Positions 23,684 to 32,867 of a stretch of 35,261 nt of DNA are shown here, one piece after another. The notes under the pieces were generated by a model that worked only from the letters and a program-made list of their open reading frames with translations, was not told the origin of the DNA and ran no database searches. Source of the DNA: Chloroflexota bacterium (GTDB taxonomy: Bacteria; Chloroflexota; Anaerolineae; Anaerolineales; Anaerolineaceae); contig JAEKNU010000048.1 in assembly GCA_016838895.1 (NCBI GenBank), forward strand, positions 1 to 35,261. Reading direction: 5' to 3'. Positions within the stretch are counted from its first letter, which is position 1. Every line of letters begins with the position of its first letter. The translations under genes were made by a program, and so were the position numbers.

Positions 23684-24640
23684 TTACCACCAAATGCGGA
23701 ACCAGGTTGATGCATCGGATTGAAAACCTTTATAAGCAACTTCGACCTCAACCTGAACAACCTCATTGACAGGCAAATCCCCAACTTCAAATTTCAATGT
23801 ACTGATACCATTTTCATTGCTGATACCCGGCCGATAACTTTCAACCCGATCATTCGGGAAAATAATTTTTACATTAACCATTGCACCCGAAATTGGATTT
23901 AAGTTCTGATCCTGCACAGTGATAAACAGTTCCTGATGACTATTGGCTGGCAATAGCGAATTAGCTACAAAGGCATGAGTCTGAATCTGAACCACATCAA
24001 CTGGCAAATCTGCGTTGTTGTTTGAATTAAGGATATTCAGATCGCCCAATCGTGTATCAAAATATTGTTTTCCCAACCGGCTCAAAGCCACCCGGTTGCC
24101 ACTTGAGAGCTCGGGACGCCATTCCAAGCGACAGTTTTCAAAATATTGAACGTAACGGCCATCAACATATTCCAGATTCGAAATCGGTTCTCCGAAATAA
24201 TATTCTCCATTGTGTGTTTCATAAAAATCTTCAAATGCATAACAGACATATCGATTCGTTGAAGCAAAATATCGGCATGCCTGCGAACTGGTAGGCAGGC
24301 GAACCTTATCATTGCCCTCGGTATACATTAAATCTCCGAGCGGGGCAATCTCGATGTAAGTTCCACTATCTGTGTTATTCAGATCAAAACGGACTTTTTC
24401 AAAATACTGCGTTTGTTGCCCGTCTATCGGGTCAATAATTTCATCGGTAATGGGATAGCCAAACAGCAGCAAAGGATCATCAGCACTCTGATACATGCGC
24501 AAATATTCGCCGCGTATCCAATGTCCGGTTTCAGGAATATAAATTCCCCCTTCAGCACTTTGCGCAGCATTAGTTTCATAATACGAGCTGCCCAGAAAAA
24601 TGATGGATATTAATATAATGCGTGTAATCGACTTCAACAT
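23684..24640 (-). CDS. Secreted protein with two QYFE-type repeats and an Ig-like C-terminal domain
   Basis: 318 residues. The signal peptide LKSITRIILISIIFLGSSYY runs to NAAQ. Two related modules follow: GHWIRGEYLRMYQ, FGYPITDEI, QQTQYFEKVRFDL; then FEDFYETHNGEYYFGEPIS, RYVQYFENCRLEW. I know this G-x-P-I/QYFE pattern mainly from Chloroflexota surface proteins. The C-terminal 90 residues (ELFITVQDQNLNPISGAMVN onward) look like a bacterial Ig-like (Big) domain. No catalytic residues are evident, so adhesion or binding is a guess. The frame opens at 24724, but that start lies upstream of a promoter whose TATAAT is 6 nt from ATG 24640, so the shorter form, from a leaderless mRNA, is preferred. 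Confidence 0.82.
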   Translation of the reverse strand: MLKSITRIILISIIFLGSSYYETNAAQSAEGGIYIPETGHWIRGEYLRMYQSADDPLLLFGYPITDEIIDPIDGQQTQYFEKVRFDLNNTDSGTYIEIAPLGDLMYTEGNDKVRLPTSSQACRYFASTNRYVCYAFEDFYETHNGEYYFGEPISNLEYVDGRYVQYFENCRLEWRPELSSGNRVALSRLGKQYFDTRLGDLNILNSNNNADLPVDVVQIQTHAFVANSLLPANSHQELFITVQDQNLNPISGAMVNVKIIFPNDRVESYRPGISNENGISTLKFEVGDLPVNEVVQVEVEVAYKGFQSDASTWFRIWW

Positions 24641-24646
24641 ACTGAA

Positions 24647-24675
24647 ATTATACTCAACACAGCAGCCGGCGACAA
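24647..24675 (-). promoter_or_regulatory. Promoter of the secreted-protein gene, leaderless arrangement
   Basis: Minus strand: TTGTCG (24670-24675), 17-bp spacer, perfect TATAAT (24647-24652), then 6 nt to the ATG at 24640. Transcription would begin at or beside the start codon; there is no Shine-Dalgarno. Confidence 0.75.
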
Positions 24676-24702
24676 TAGAATAACCTCTGTGAATCAGTTT
24701 TG

Positions 24703-24733
24703 AAAAAAAGCTGACCATTTTCATGATCAGCTT
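24703..24733 (-). terminator. Intrinsic terminator of the APC-USP transporter gene
   Basis: Minus-strand stem AAGCTGATCA with TGGTCAGCTT (one G-U pair), loop TGAAAA, then seven T, just after the transporter stop. Confidence 0.9.
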
Positions 24734-24740
24734 CTGTGAC

Positions 24741-27074
24741 TTATTCTGCTTTATGTTCGGGTATGACTGTTTGTAATACGGTTTCTCGCAACAGAGAACG
24801 CAAGCGGCTGCTGCGCCGTTTGACCATCATTACGCTTACCTCGGCTTTCTCGATAATGTCAGCCACAATATTGCCAACTAGTAAATTCTTGAATATGGAT
24901 TCCTCACTTGCACCAATCACAATTAAATCCGCGGCTTCATTATCCATTTTACCTGCGGCATAATCCAGTATCGCCTGTTCGACGTTTTCTGATTCCAATA
25001 CGGTTTCATCAACAGACACATAGACCGTACCTTCACAAGCCTGGTGCATCACCTGTTGTGCCCGAATATGATCACTTTCTGTTACACGAGGTCTGGTAAC
25101 ATGCAGTAATTCAATATATGGCAATGCATCCGGCGACATTGTAGAGGTCATCTTCACAGCCAATTTTACAGCCAGACGGCTGTTAATTCCGCCACCAATG
25201 GGAATCAAAATTCTCTTTAATTCCCTTTCCTGACGATAACGTACAACAGCCACATCACAGGGTGGATTATCAATGATCGGATCAATCACCGATCCGAAAT
25301 AAGTACCCTTGGATTCGGTATAACCAGGCCAGCCAAGCAGTAAGAGATCAGAGGCATTCTCGACCACTGTTCTGCGAATTGATTCAGACACTTTACGTCC
25401 CAGACGGATAATCGTATGCACCGGGACTTCAATCTGCTTCGCTTGCTTAATGACCGTATCCAGATACGGACGGCCTTCTTTCAACAACAAACGACCTTCA
25501 CTAATAGACAATTGCGGTGGCACACGCAGAACATGCAAGGCGATCACTTCTCCTTCATATCCACGCGCCATATATGCACCAATTTTGCCCATAATGGTTG
25601 CCTGTTGCTGATTAACCACCGGAACAACGACTGAGTATTGGCGGCTGACCAGCACCTCTTCATGCAAAATTTCTTTGGGTTTTTCCATGGCTTCAATCTT
25701 GGAGAAATGTCCCAAATAAGAGATGATTCCGATCACCAGCCAACCGATTACAAAATACCAACCTACCGCACTAAAGGTGAACAAAAATATGGCTAATCCG
25801 GCATTTAAAACTATCGCAAGCACCGGGATAAAAGGCACCCAGGGAACCCGGAACCCACGATCCAGCTCCGGCATTTTCTTGCGCAATGTCATCAAAGTAA
25901 CATTTACCTGTAAAAACAACAGCAGGAACATAATATCTGCGGCGGCAGCTACATCATCAATTGGGAGTGCCAAACCCATAATAATCATCAATATACTGGA
26001 AGAGACAATCGCCCATATAGGCGTATGATTTTTCCCATCAATGAATGAGAAAAATGAGGGCAAGTTATGATCACGTCCCATTGCAAAAGAAACGCGTGAG
26101 GAGGAATAGGTCGTGGCATTCAGCGCCGACATCGTGGATACAATACCACTGATCAACAACACAATTCGCCCAATACCCCAGGGAAAAGTTTGCCCGGCCA
26201 CTTCAATGACCGCAATTTCCTTTTGTTCACCCAGATACAAATACGCGGGTTGACCAGCAGGAGGGTTTACTGCGCCAATGGCCGTTATACCTACCAGAAT
26301 GTAAATAGCCACAGCGATACCAATTGCCCAAAATATCGCGCGCGGAATGTTGCGTTTGGGATCAATAGCTTCTTCTCCGGATTGTGAAATAATTTCATAG
26401 CCTTCAAATGCCACAAACGTCAAACCCATCGCTGTAAATACACCCATGATGCCATTTGGCATAAAATCAGTTGTGAAACGCATTTCCCAATTTGGTGTAC
26501 CCAACATGGCTGCCACACCAAACAAAACAAATAACAACAAAATTACAATTTTTGTCACCGTAATAATATTGCCAATGGAACCTGTTTCTGAAACACCCTG
26601 AAAATTGATGTACGTAAATAATATGACGATTAATACCATAAAAATCAGAGAGAGTTGATGAATTGTCAATCCAAAGGTTGGCAAACCCAGCATGACGATA
26701 AATTCCGTCATAAATCGTCCGAAGGCCAGGGCATATAACGAACCCGCCACAGCATGTGCAAACCAGCTCATCCAACCTGCCAAAAAGCCATTTGTTCCCC
26801 CTAGACCTTCTTTGACCCAGAGATAACCACCACCGGCTTCCGGAAAAGCTGAACCAAGTTCAGCGTACGCTAGTGCAGTGAATAAAGTTACAATGCCATT
26901 TAACAAAAAAGTTAGAATTACAGCCGGACCCGCTACATTGGCTGCTGTACCTGTGAGCACGAAGATGCCGGCTCCGATCATGCCCCCTACACCAATCATG
27001 GTAATGGAAAACATACTCAGATTGCGGCTCAGTGTTACTTTTTCGCTTCCGTTATTAAATGAGTTTTCTGACAT
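24741..27074 (-). CDS. APC-family amino acid permease fused to two universal stress protein domains
   Basis: 777 residues. An APC-superfamily transporter core fills about 1-455, with about 12 helices; the first carries SMFSITMIGVGGMIGAGIF, whose G-x-G-x-I-G-x-G-I-F type motif lines the substrate site. Others include AYAELGSAFPEAGGGYLWVK and TFVAFEGYEIISQSGEEA. The cytoplasmic tail holds two USP-like domains, about 475-615 (YSVVVPVVNQQQATIMGKIG) and about 617-750 (KRILIPIGGGINSRLAVKLA, DLIVIGASEESIFKNLLVGN). The substrate, an amino acid or polyamine, is not determinable; the USP part could sense nucleotides. GAGG sits 8 nt before ATG 27074; ten extra residues up to 27104 are unlikely. It has its own terminator. 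Confidence 0.92.
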   Translation of the reverse strand: MSENSFNNGSEKVTLSRNLSMFSITMIGVGGMIGAGIFVLTGTAANVAGPAVILTFLLNGIVTLFTALAYAELGSAFPEAGGGYLWVKEGLGGTNGFLAGWMSWFAHAVAGSLYALAFGRFMTEFIVMLGLPTFGLTIHQLSLIFMVLIVILFTYINFQGVSETGSIGNIITVTKIVILLLFVLFGVAAMLGTPNWEMRFTTDFMPNGIMGVFTAMGLTFVAFEGYEIISQSGEEAIDPKRNIPRAIFWAIGIAVAIYILVGITAIGAVNPPAGQPAYLYLGEQKEIAVIEVAGQTFPWGIGRIVLLISGIVSTMSALNATTYSSSRVSFAMGRDHNLPSFFSFIDGKNHTPIWAIVSSSILMIIMGLALPIDDVAAAADIMFLLLFLQVNVTLMTLRKKMPELDRGFRVPWVPFIPVLAIVLNAGLAIFLFTFSAVGWYFVIGWLVIGIISYLGHFSKIEAMEKPKEILHEEVLVSRQYSVVVPVVNQQQATIMGKIGAYMARGYEGEVIALHVLRVPPQLSISEGRLLLKEGRPYLDTVIKQAKQIEVPVHTIIRLGRKVSESIRRTVVENASDLLLLGWPGYTESKGTYFGSVIDPIIDNPPCDVAVVRYRQERELKRILIPIGGGINSRLAVKLAVKMTSTMSPDALPYIELLHVTRPRVTESDHIRAQQVMHQACEGTVYVSVDETVLESENVEQAILDYAAGKMDNEAADLIVIGASEESIFKNLLVGNIVADIIEKAEVSVMMVKRRSSRLRSLLRETVLQTVIPEHKAE

Positions 27075-27279
27075 AATTTTTTCCTCAATGATAAGGCCAG
27101 CCAAATTGCATCGCTATTCAAACGACGCACGGGATATCAGAACAATACCTATTCTTTTTCGGGTATCGTGGGAGATAGTATGATGTTGGACGAGCAGGCA
27201 AAAAACAACTCAGGGTAAAAACCACTTTAAAAATAAAAACCGAAATTATTGTACCATCCCCTCAAGCGAAACATAAAAC

Positions 27280-27305
27280 AAAAAAGCCTGGGGAAACCCA
27301 GACTT
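27280..27305 (-). terminator. Intrinsic terminator of the FmdB-type gene
   Basis: Minus-strand stem AAGTCTGGG with CCCAGGCTT (one G-U pair), loop TTTC, followed by a T-run. Confidence 0.85.
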
Positions 27306-27327
27306 TGTGATTAATTGTGAAATTAAT

Positions 27328-27660
27328 TTATGATTTCTTTTCTGTTGTGGCAGTTTCAGATTTTGTACTGCTGCTGGTTTCTGTGGATTTTGTCTCAGCT
27401 TCTTTGGAGGTAGCGCCAGTGCTGCTCTCTGATTCCGTTGATTCCGTTTTTTTACTCTCAGCGCGCCCGGCACCTGATGATGAACGATTATCAGTAGCAT
27501 AAAACCCTGAGCCTTTGAATACGATACCTACTGGAGTGTACACTTTCCGTAAGGATTTTTTGCTGCATTCAGGGCAGCGAGTTAATGGCGCATCACTGAA
27601 TTTTTGGGTGCGTTCAAATTGAATTCCACAACTGTCACAATGATACGTATAAATCGGCAT
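27328..27660 (-). CDS. FmdB family zinc ribbon protein
   Basis: 110 residues. The N-terminal zinc ribbon starts MPIYTYHCDSCGIQFERTQK and has two CxxC knuckles (Cys8/Cys11 and CPEC at about 29-32), followed by KVYTPVGIVFKGSGFYATDN, the standard FmdB/CxxC_CxxC_SSSS core. The rest is a low-complexity Ser/Thr/Glu/Lys tail. The family is often called a putative regulatory protein, but its role is not established. The MPIYTY start at 27660 matches the family; six more residues are open up to 27678 but are not conserved-looking. AGGAT lies 12 nt upstream. It is divergent from dnaE. Confidence 0.9.
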   Translation of the reverse strand: MPIYTYHCDSCGIQFERTQKFSDAPLTRCPECSKKSLRKVYTPVGIVFKGSGFYATDNRSSSGAGRAESKKTESTESESSTGATSKEAETKSTETSSSTKSETATTEKKS

Positions 27661-27810
27661 AACTATTTTTATCCTCATTAAAAACTAAATACAACTCATA
27701 ATTATATACCCGCGAGATAGGAAAATCAAGGTTAATATCGCGTAAACAGACAATTGCGATGTAATTTGCCGTATATAAAATGTCTCTACCTTAAAATACT
27801 TGATCAAAAT

Positions 27811-27839
27811 TTTTCAACAGGTATGCCTTATGCTATAAT
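27811..27839 (+). promoter_or_regulatory. dnaE promoter with extended -10
   Basis: TTTTCA (27811-27816), 17-bp spacer, TGCTATAAT (extended -10, TATAAT at 27834-27839). The predicted start gives a leader of about 35 nt with no recognisable Shine-Dalgarno before ATG 27880. Confidence 0.65.
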
Positions 27840-27879
27840 GGCATATCACACATTACTTCTCAAAAAAACGGTTCTTTCT

Positions 27880-30800
27880 ATGTCATTTGTACATTTGCAT
27901 GTCCATTCTGAATACAGTTTATTGGATGGTTTTAGTAATTTAGATCAATTGGTAAATCGGGTAAAAGAGTTAGATATGCCCGCCGTTGCCCTGACGGATC
28001 ACGGCACCATGTTTGGTGTCGTTGAATTTTTTAACGCTGCCAGAAAAGCGGAAATTAAACCCATCATTGGTCTGGAAACCTATATTGCTGCTCGCGGTAT
28101 GCAGGACAAAGAATATACCTATGATAAGAAATCCAATCATTTATTACTTTTAGCTGAAAATCAAACAGGATATCAAAACCTGTTACAAATCGCCAGTGCT
28201 GCTCAATTAGAAGGGTTTTATTATCATCCCCGCATTGACCATGATTTTCTGGCAGCCCACTCAGAAGGCTTAATCGCTTCTTCAGCCTGTCTGGCTGGCG
28301 AAATTGCCCAATCTATATTGCATAAAGACGACGAAACGGTTGAGCAGAAACTGAAATGGTATTACGATATTTTTGGAAAAGACCGTTTCTATCTGGAATT
28401 AATGGATCACAATATTGCTGACTTGCGTACAGTTAATGATGCACTTCTTAAATTGGGCAAGAAATTCAATTCAAAATTCATTGCCACCAATGACGTTCAT
28501 TATGTAAATCAGGAAGATGCAAGATATCAGGATATTTTGTTAGCCATCCAGACGGGTTCATTGATCACTGACCCATCTCGTATGCGCATGGAAGGCAATA
28601 CTTATTATCTGCGCTCTCCTGAAGAAATGAAACGTCTTTTTGGTCATGTGCCAGGTGCCATTGAAAACACGCTGGCCATCGCCGAACGTTGCGATCTTGA
28701 TCTCAGTCCGACTGGTTATCATCTGCCTCGTTTTGAGGTTCCACAGGGCTATACAACAGAATCTTACCTGCGTGAATTATGTGAGACAGGATTAAAAACG
28801 CGATATGGCAATCATGCAACCGACGCAGTTATCTGCGAACGCCTCGATTACGAACTTGATATTATTCACAATATGGGCTTTGATGCCTATTTCCTGATCG
28901 TCTGGGATTTATGCCGCCATGCCAATTCATTGGGTATCTGGTACAACGCCCGCGGTTCTGCGGCAGGTTCTCTGGTGGCCTATACACTGGATATTACCCT
29001 GGTGGAGCCAATACAACACGGTTTGATCTTTGAACGTTTTCTAAATCCCAGCCGCGTCAACATGCCCGATATTGATCTTGACTTTCAGGATGATAAGCGT
29101 TCCATGATTATGGAATATTGTGCCAACAAATACGGCGCTGATAAAGTTGCCCAGATTATCACATTCGGTACCCTGGGTGCCCGTGGTGCAATCCGCGATG
29201 TAGGCCGCGTAATGGATATTCCTTTGAATGAGGTAAATCGCGTTACCAAGCTGATCCCTTCTGCCCCAGCAAAAGCAGGCAGCATTCCGGATGCAATTCA
29301 GGGGAACGAAGAATTAAAGCAGCTCTATCAATCTACACCTTACATCAAGGATTTATTGGATACCGCCACTCATATGGAGGGTGTTGTCAGGAATGCAGGG
29401 ACACATGCCTGCGGTGTAATCATCACCGACGAGGCCATCACCAATTATGCGCCATTGCATCGTCCCACCAGCAACTCCGATGATAATCCCATTCAATCAG
29501 TTGCCCAGTTCGAAATGTCCATTGTCGATTCACTTGGTTTACTCAAGGTGGATTTCCTCGGGCTGCAAACCCTGACCGTGATGCAGCGTGCCTGTGATCT
29601 CATTCGTGAACGCCATCAGGTCACCCTTAATTTGAATAATATTCCACTGGATGATCCTGAAACATTTAAATTCCTGGGTGAAGGTCATACAGCAGGTGTT
29701 TTCCAATTGGAAGGCACAGGCATGACACGCTATCTGACACAGATGAAACCCCACAATTTATCAAATATTATTGCCATGGTGGCACTTTATCGTCCGGGAC
29801 CATTGGAATTCATTCCATCTTATATTTTACGTATGCATGGTAAAGAAGAAGTCAGTTACCGGCATGCAAAAATGGAAAAAATATTTAAAGAAACCTATGG
29901 CATTCCAATTTACCAGGAACAAATTATGTCCGCCGCAATGGAGCTGGCCGGTTATACCGCATCGGAAGCCGATGATTTACGCAAGACAATCGCAAAAAAA
30001 ATTGCAGCCAAACTGGAAAAGCACCGTGAAAAATTTGTTAAAGGTGCCAGTACAAATGGTATTGACAATGAAATTGCCAAGGCTATTTTCATTGATTGGG
30101 AAAATTTCGCCCGTTATGGCTTCAATAAAAGCCACGCCGCCGACTATGGTGTAATCGCGGTAGAAACAGCCTATCTCAAATGCCATTATCCTATTGAATA
30201 CATGACAGCCCTGCTTTCTGCCTGGAAAAGCGACGCTGATAAAATCGCCCTGTATGTTGCTGATTGCCGCAGTATGGATATTCAAATCCTGCCGCCAGAC
30301 AGTAATGTTAGTGGTTGGGATTTCACCATCGCCGATAGTGCCGATACACCAGCAATCCGTTTTGGCCTGGGCGCCATTAAAAATGTCGGTCAGGGACCTG
30401 TTGAAACCATCTTATGTGCTCGAAAAGATGGCCCATTCAATGATTTGAATGATTTTGCTCGTCGCGTGGATTTGCGAACCGTTGGCAAAAGAGCTTTAGA
30501 GAGTTTGATTCGCGTTGGTGCACTCGATCAGTTTGGTGAACGCAACGGACTATTAAATTCCATGGACCGCATCATCACCGTCAGCGGCAGCCACTTTAAA
30601 GCTGCCCAATCCGGACAATTAACCTTCTTCGGTGCTGCAAATGGCATTGAGGACAGTATCGAATTAATGCCAACTATGCCCCTGGATGCCAGAGAGCAAT
30701 TAGAATGGGAACGCGACTTATTAGGTCTATACGTTTCAGACCATCCGCTTTCTTCATATCAGGGTTTTCTATCCAAAAAAATAAGCCATTACTCTGCCCA

Positions 30801-31797
30801 ATTAGGCGAAGCGAACTCAAAGTCCAAGGTTGTTGTGGCTGGCATCATCAGCCGTTTCCGCTCCCACCTAACCAAAACCGGAAAAGCGATGGCTTTTGGT
30901 ACCATTGAAGATATCCAGGGTGAAATAGAACTAGTTATTTTTCCAAAAATCTGGAAAAATTATCAACTTGATTTCACTGCAGGACGCGTGGTTCTTATCG
31001 AAGGCAAAGTGGATAATGAGTATCAGGATTCAAAAATATTGGTAGATAGTATCAGCTTTGTGGATGATGCAGACATGGATAGCGTGGATGAATGGGACCA
31101 ACCTATTGATACAATCCCGGATTTTGATGAAGGTCTGCCGGATATGCAAGCCATCATCGAAGACGACGGATATACCATCCCGGATGACTTTGTCCCACCT
31201 GGTATAGATGATGCCATAGCAATTTCTGCAGATGAAATAAAAACTGATGATCCGCCCTACCCAGGCACAAATACGAATACCGAACCCCGCATGGATTCCT
31301 TACAATCTAAACTTGATATGCGGATAAAAACGATTAGTCATGAAACACGCGAGAAGCCTGTTCAACAGCACAAACCGCTTGCCAATCATTCCTCGTCAAC
31401 ACTGGAATCTGTGCTGGATCAAATGCCGATAATAGCCTTGATGGAAGAGGAGAATACTACTGAAGAACAACAAGAAACAACGAAAACATTCACCTATATC
31501 ACGCCGATTAAGAATAATGGTGATTTTTCCACTCAAGATCATAGCGAGACCAAAATTATTACCTTGGCAATGCATTCAACAGGCGATAAAAGAAGAGATA
31601 TCCGCCGCATCAATCGAGCCCATGGTTTATTAAAATCATTCCCGGGCAATGACCGCTTTGTATTTATGCTTTTCGAAAATGGGCATCAATATCTGGTAGA
31701 ATTCCCTAATGAAACAACGGGACTAGGTAACGAGCTAGTCGAAAAGTTAGGCGCATTGATTGGAGAGGAAAATCTTCAAATCGCAACAATTCATTAA
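27880..31797 (+). CDS. dnaE: DNA polymerase III subunit alpha (DnaE1 type)
   Basis: 1305 residues, the replicative polymerase. The PHP domain (about 1-270) begins FVHLHVHSEYSLLDG and keeps the metal ligands TDHG, GLETY, NHLLLLAEN, SACLAGE and TNDVHY, so PHP-based proofreading is possible. Palm: PDIDLDFQDDKR (about 395-406) with catalytic Asp pair; also GTHACGVII and YRPGPLEFIPSYI. An OB-fold lies near 983-1060 (VVVAGIISRFRSHL). A Pro/Asp/Glu-rich linker (about 1070-1215) leads to a C-terminal domain starting TKIITLAMHSTGDKRRDIRR. The frame opens at 27754, but the PHP motif and the promoter position fix ATG 27880. pfkA follows 20 nt after the stop. Confidence 0.95.
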   Translation: MSFVHLHVHSEYSLLDGFSNLDQLVNRVKELDMPAVALTDHGTMFGVVEFFNAARKAEIKPIIGLETYIAARGMQDKEYTYDKKSNHLLLLAENQTGYQNLLQIASAAQLEGFYYHPRIDHDFLAAHSEGLIASSACLAGEIAQSILHKDDETVEQKLKWYYDIFGKDRFYLELMDHNIADLRTVNDALLKLGKKFNSKFIATNDVHYVNQEDARYQDILLAIQTGSLITDPSRMRMEGNTYYLRSPEEMKRLFGHVPGAIENTLAIAERCDLDLSPTGYHLPRFEVPQGYTTESYLRELCETGLKTRYGNHATDAVICERLDYELDIIHNMGFDAYFLIVWDLCRHANSLGIWYNARGSAAGSLVAYTLDITLVEPIQHGLIFERFLNPSRVNMPDIDLDFQDDKRSMIMEYCANKYGADKVAQIITFGTLGARGAIRDVGRVMDIPLNEVNRVTKLIPSAPAKAGSIPDAIQGNEELKQLYQSTPYIKDLLDTATHMEGVVRNAGTHACGVIITDEAITNYAPLHRPTSNSDDNPIQSVAQFEMSIVDSLGLLKVDFLGLQTLTVMQRACDLIRERHQVTLNLNNIPLDDPETFKFLGEGHTAGVFQLEGTGMTRYLTQMKPHNLSNIIAMVALYRPGPLEFIPSYILRMHGKEEVSYRHAKMEKIFKETYGIPIYQEQIMSAAMELAGYTASEADDLRKTIAKKIAAKLEKHREKFVKGASTNGIDNEIAKAIFIDWENFARYGFNKSHAADYGVIAVETAYLKCHYPIEYMTALLSAWKSDADKIALYVADCRSMDIQILPPDSNVSGWDFTIADSADTPAIRFGLGAIKNVGQGPVETILCARKDGPFNDLNDFARRVDLRTVGKRALESLIRVGALDQFGERNGLLNSMDRIITVSGSHFKAAQSGQLTFFGAANGIEDSIELMPTMPLDAREQLEWERDLLGLYVSDHPLSSYQGFLSKKISHYSAQLGEANSKSKVVVAGIISRFRSHLTKTGKAMAFGTIEDIQGEIELVIFPKIWKNYQLDFTAGRVVLIEGKVDNEYQDSKILVDSISFVDDADMDSVDEWDQPIDTIPDFDEGLPDMQAIIEDDGYTIPDDFVPPGIDDAIAISADEIKTDDPPYPGTNTNTEPRMDSLQSKLDMRIKTISHETREKPVQQHKPLANHSSSTLESVLDQMPIIALMEEENTTEEQQETTKTFTYITPIKNNGDFSTQDHSETKIITLAMHSTGDKRRDIRRINRAHGLLKSFPGNDRFVFMLFENGHQYLVEFPNETTGLGNELVEKLGALIGEENLQIATIH

Positions 31798-31807
31798 ACG
31801 TCAAAGG

Positions 31808-31813
31808 TATAAT
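31808..31813 (+). promoter_or_regulatory. Possible -10 box at the pfkA start
   Basis: TATAAT ends 4 nt before the pfkA ATG with no -35. AAAGG just before it (31803-31807) may instead be the ribosome site at 10-nt spacing, so this hexamer may be accidental. Confidence 0.3.
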
Positions 31814-31817
31814 TTTT

Positions 31818-32801
31818 ATGGAAAGCACATCTCAAATTAAAAAAATTGCTATATTAACCTCGGGTGGCGACGCTCCGGGGATGAACCCCTGCATTCGTGC
31901 TGTGGTTCGGTACGGAATTGCCAATGGATTAACTGTTATTGGTGTAGATGGTGGCTATAGCGGCCTGATTCATGGTGATTTCCATGAAATGAACTTGCGC
32001 GACGTGGGCGGCATTATGCAGCGCGGCGGTACGATATTGCAAACCGCACGCAGTGAAGAATTCCGCACACAGAATGGTCAGCGCAAAGCAATTCGCCAAA
32101 TGAGTTCAGAAGGGATTGATGCCCTGGTGGTTATTGGTGGTGATGGCTCACTTCAAGGTGCCATGAAAATGCATGCACAAGGTGTAAAGGTAATCGGTGT
32201 TCCCGCCAGTATCGATAATGATATTTACGGTACCGATATGGCCATTGGGGTGGATACTGCATTGAACACCATTGTCGACGCCATTGATAAAATTCGGGAT
32301 ACCGCTTCTTCTCATTCCCGGGCTTTCCTGGTAGAAACAATGGGACGAGAATCCGGATATCTCGCAATTCAGGCAGGCATCGTAACTGGTGCCGAAATGG
32401 TATTGATTCCTGAAGTAGAAACCGACGTTGAAAAATTGGCTAAAGCCATGGATGAAGCCTATCGTCATGGCAAATCACACTGTATCATCGTCTGTGCTGA
32501 AGGTGCCACACCGCATACTACAGAGTTGGGTCAAATAATCGATGGCATGGATCTGGGTTTCACCACCCGCATCAGTATTTTGGGACATATGCAGCGTGGT
32601 GGAAAACCGACTGCATTTGACCGCTTGCTAGCTTCACGATTTGGTGCAAGAGCTGTTGAGTTTCTTATAGCGGGGCAATCCGGCGTCATGGTTGGATTGG
32701 ATGGCAACAAAATCACAACCACCCCCATCGAAGATGTAACAACATTGAAAAGAGTTGTATCCATGGAAGTGTACGAGATGGCCAACATCCTGGCCCGATA
32801 A
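31818..32801 (+). CDS. pfkA: 6-phosphofructokinase, probably ATP-dependent
   Basis: 327 residues. It phosphorylates fructose 6-phosphate to the 1,6-bisphosphate in glycolysis. Motifs: ILTSGGDAPGMNPCIRA at the N-terminus, VIGGDGSLQGA (the Gly in GGDGS favours ATP over pyrophosphate), PASIDNDIYGTD with the catalytic Asp, LVETMGRESGYLA, and ILGHMQRGGKPTAFDR. ATP enzymes usually read P-G-T-I-D-N-D and PPi enzymes P-K-T-I-D-N-D; Ala in this position leaves the donor not quite certain. Length equals the 320-residue bacterial PfkA form. It lies 20 nt downstream of dnaE and may be co-transcribed with it. Confidence 0.94.
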   Translation: MESTSQIKKIAILTSGGDAPGMNPCIRAVVRYGIANGLTVIGVDGGYSGLIHGDFHEMNLRDVGGIMQRGGTILQTARSEEFRTQNGQRKAIRQMSSEGIDALVVIGGDGSLQGAMKMHAQGVKVIGVPASIDNDIYGTDMAIGVDTALNTIVDAIDKIRDTASSHSRAFLVETMGRESGYLAIQAGIVTGAEMVLIPEVETDVEKLAKAMDEAYRHGKSHCIIVCAEGATPHTTELGQIIDGMDLGFTTRISILGHMQRGGKPTAFDRLLASRFGARAVEFLIAGQSGVMVGLDGNKITTTPIEDVTTLKRVVSMEVYEMANILAR

Positions 32802-32819
32802 TCACTCATATTAACAATG

Positions 32820-32850
32820 AATCCCAGCAGTGAACTGCTGGGATTTTTTA
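32820..32850 (+). terminator. Intrinsic terminator of pfkA
   Basis: A perfect 11-bp stem (AATCCCAGCAG with CTGCTGGGATT), loop TGAA, then TTTTT. Confidence 0.92.
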
Positions 32851-32867
32851 TTTAAAAGTATTATCAT

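Noticed and set aside
27105..27240. Riboswitch leader before the APC-USP transporter
   Set aside because: I found no conserved ydaO-, lysine- or glycine-riboswitch core motif and no terminator/antiterminator pair in this stretch.
29771..30154. 127-codon ORF inside dnaE
   Set aside because: Out-of-frame shadow of the conserved polymerase region.
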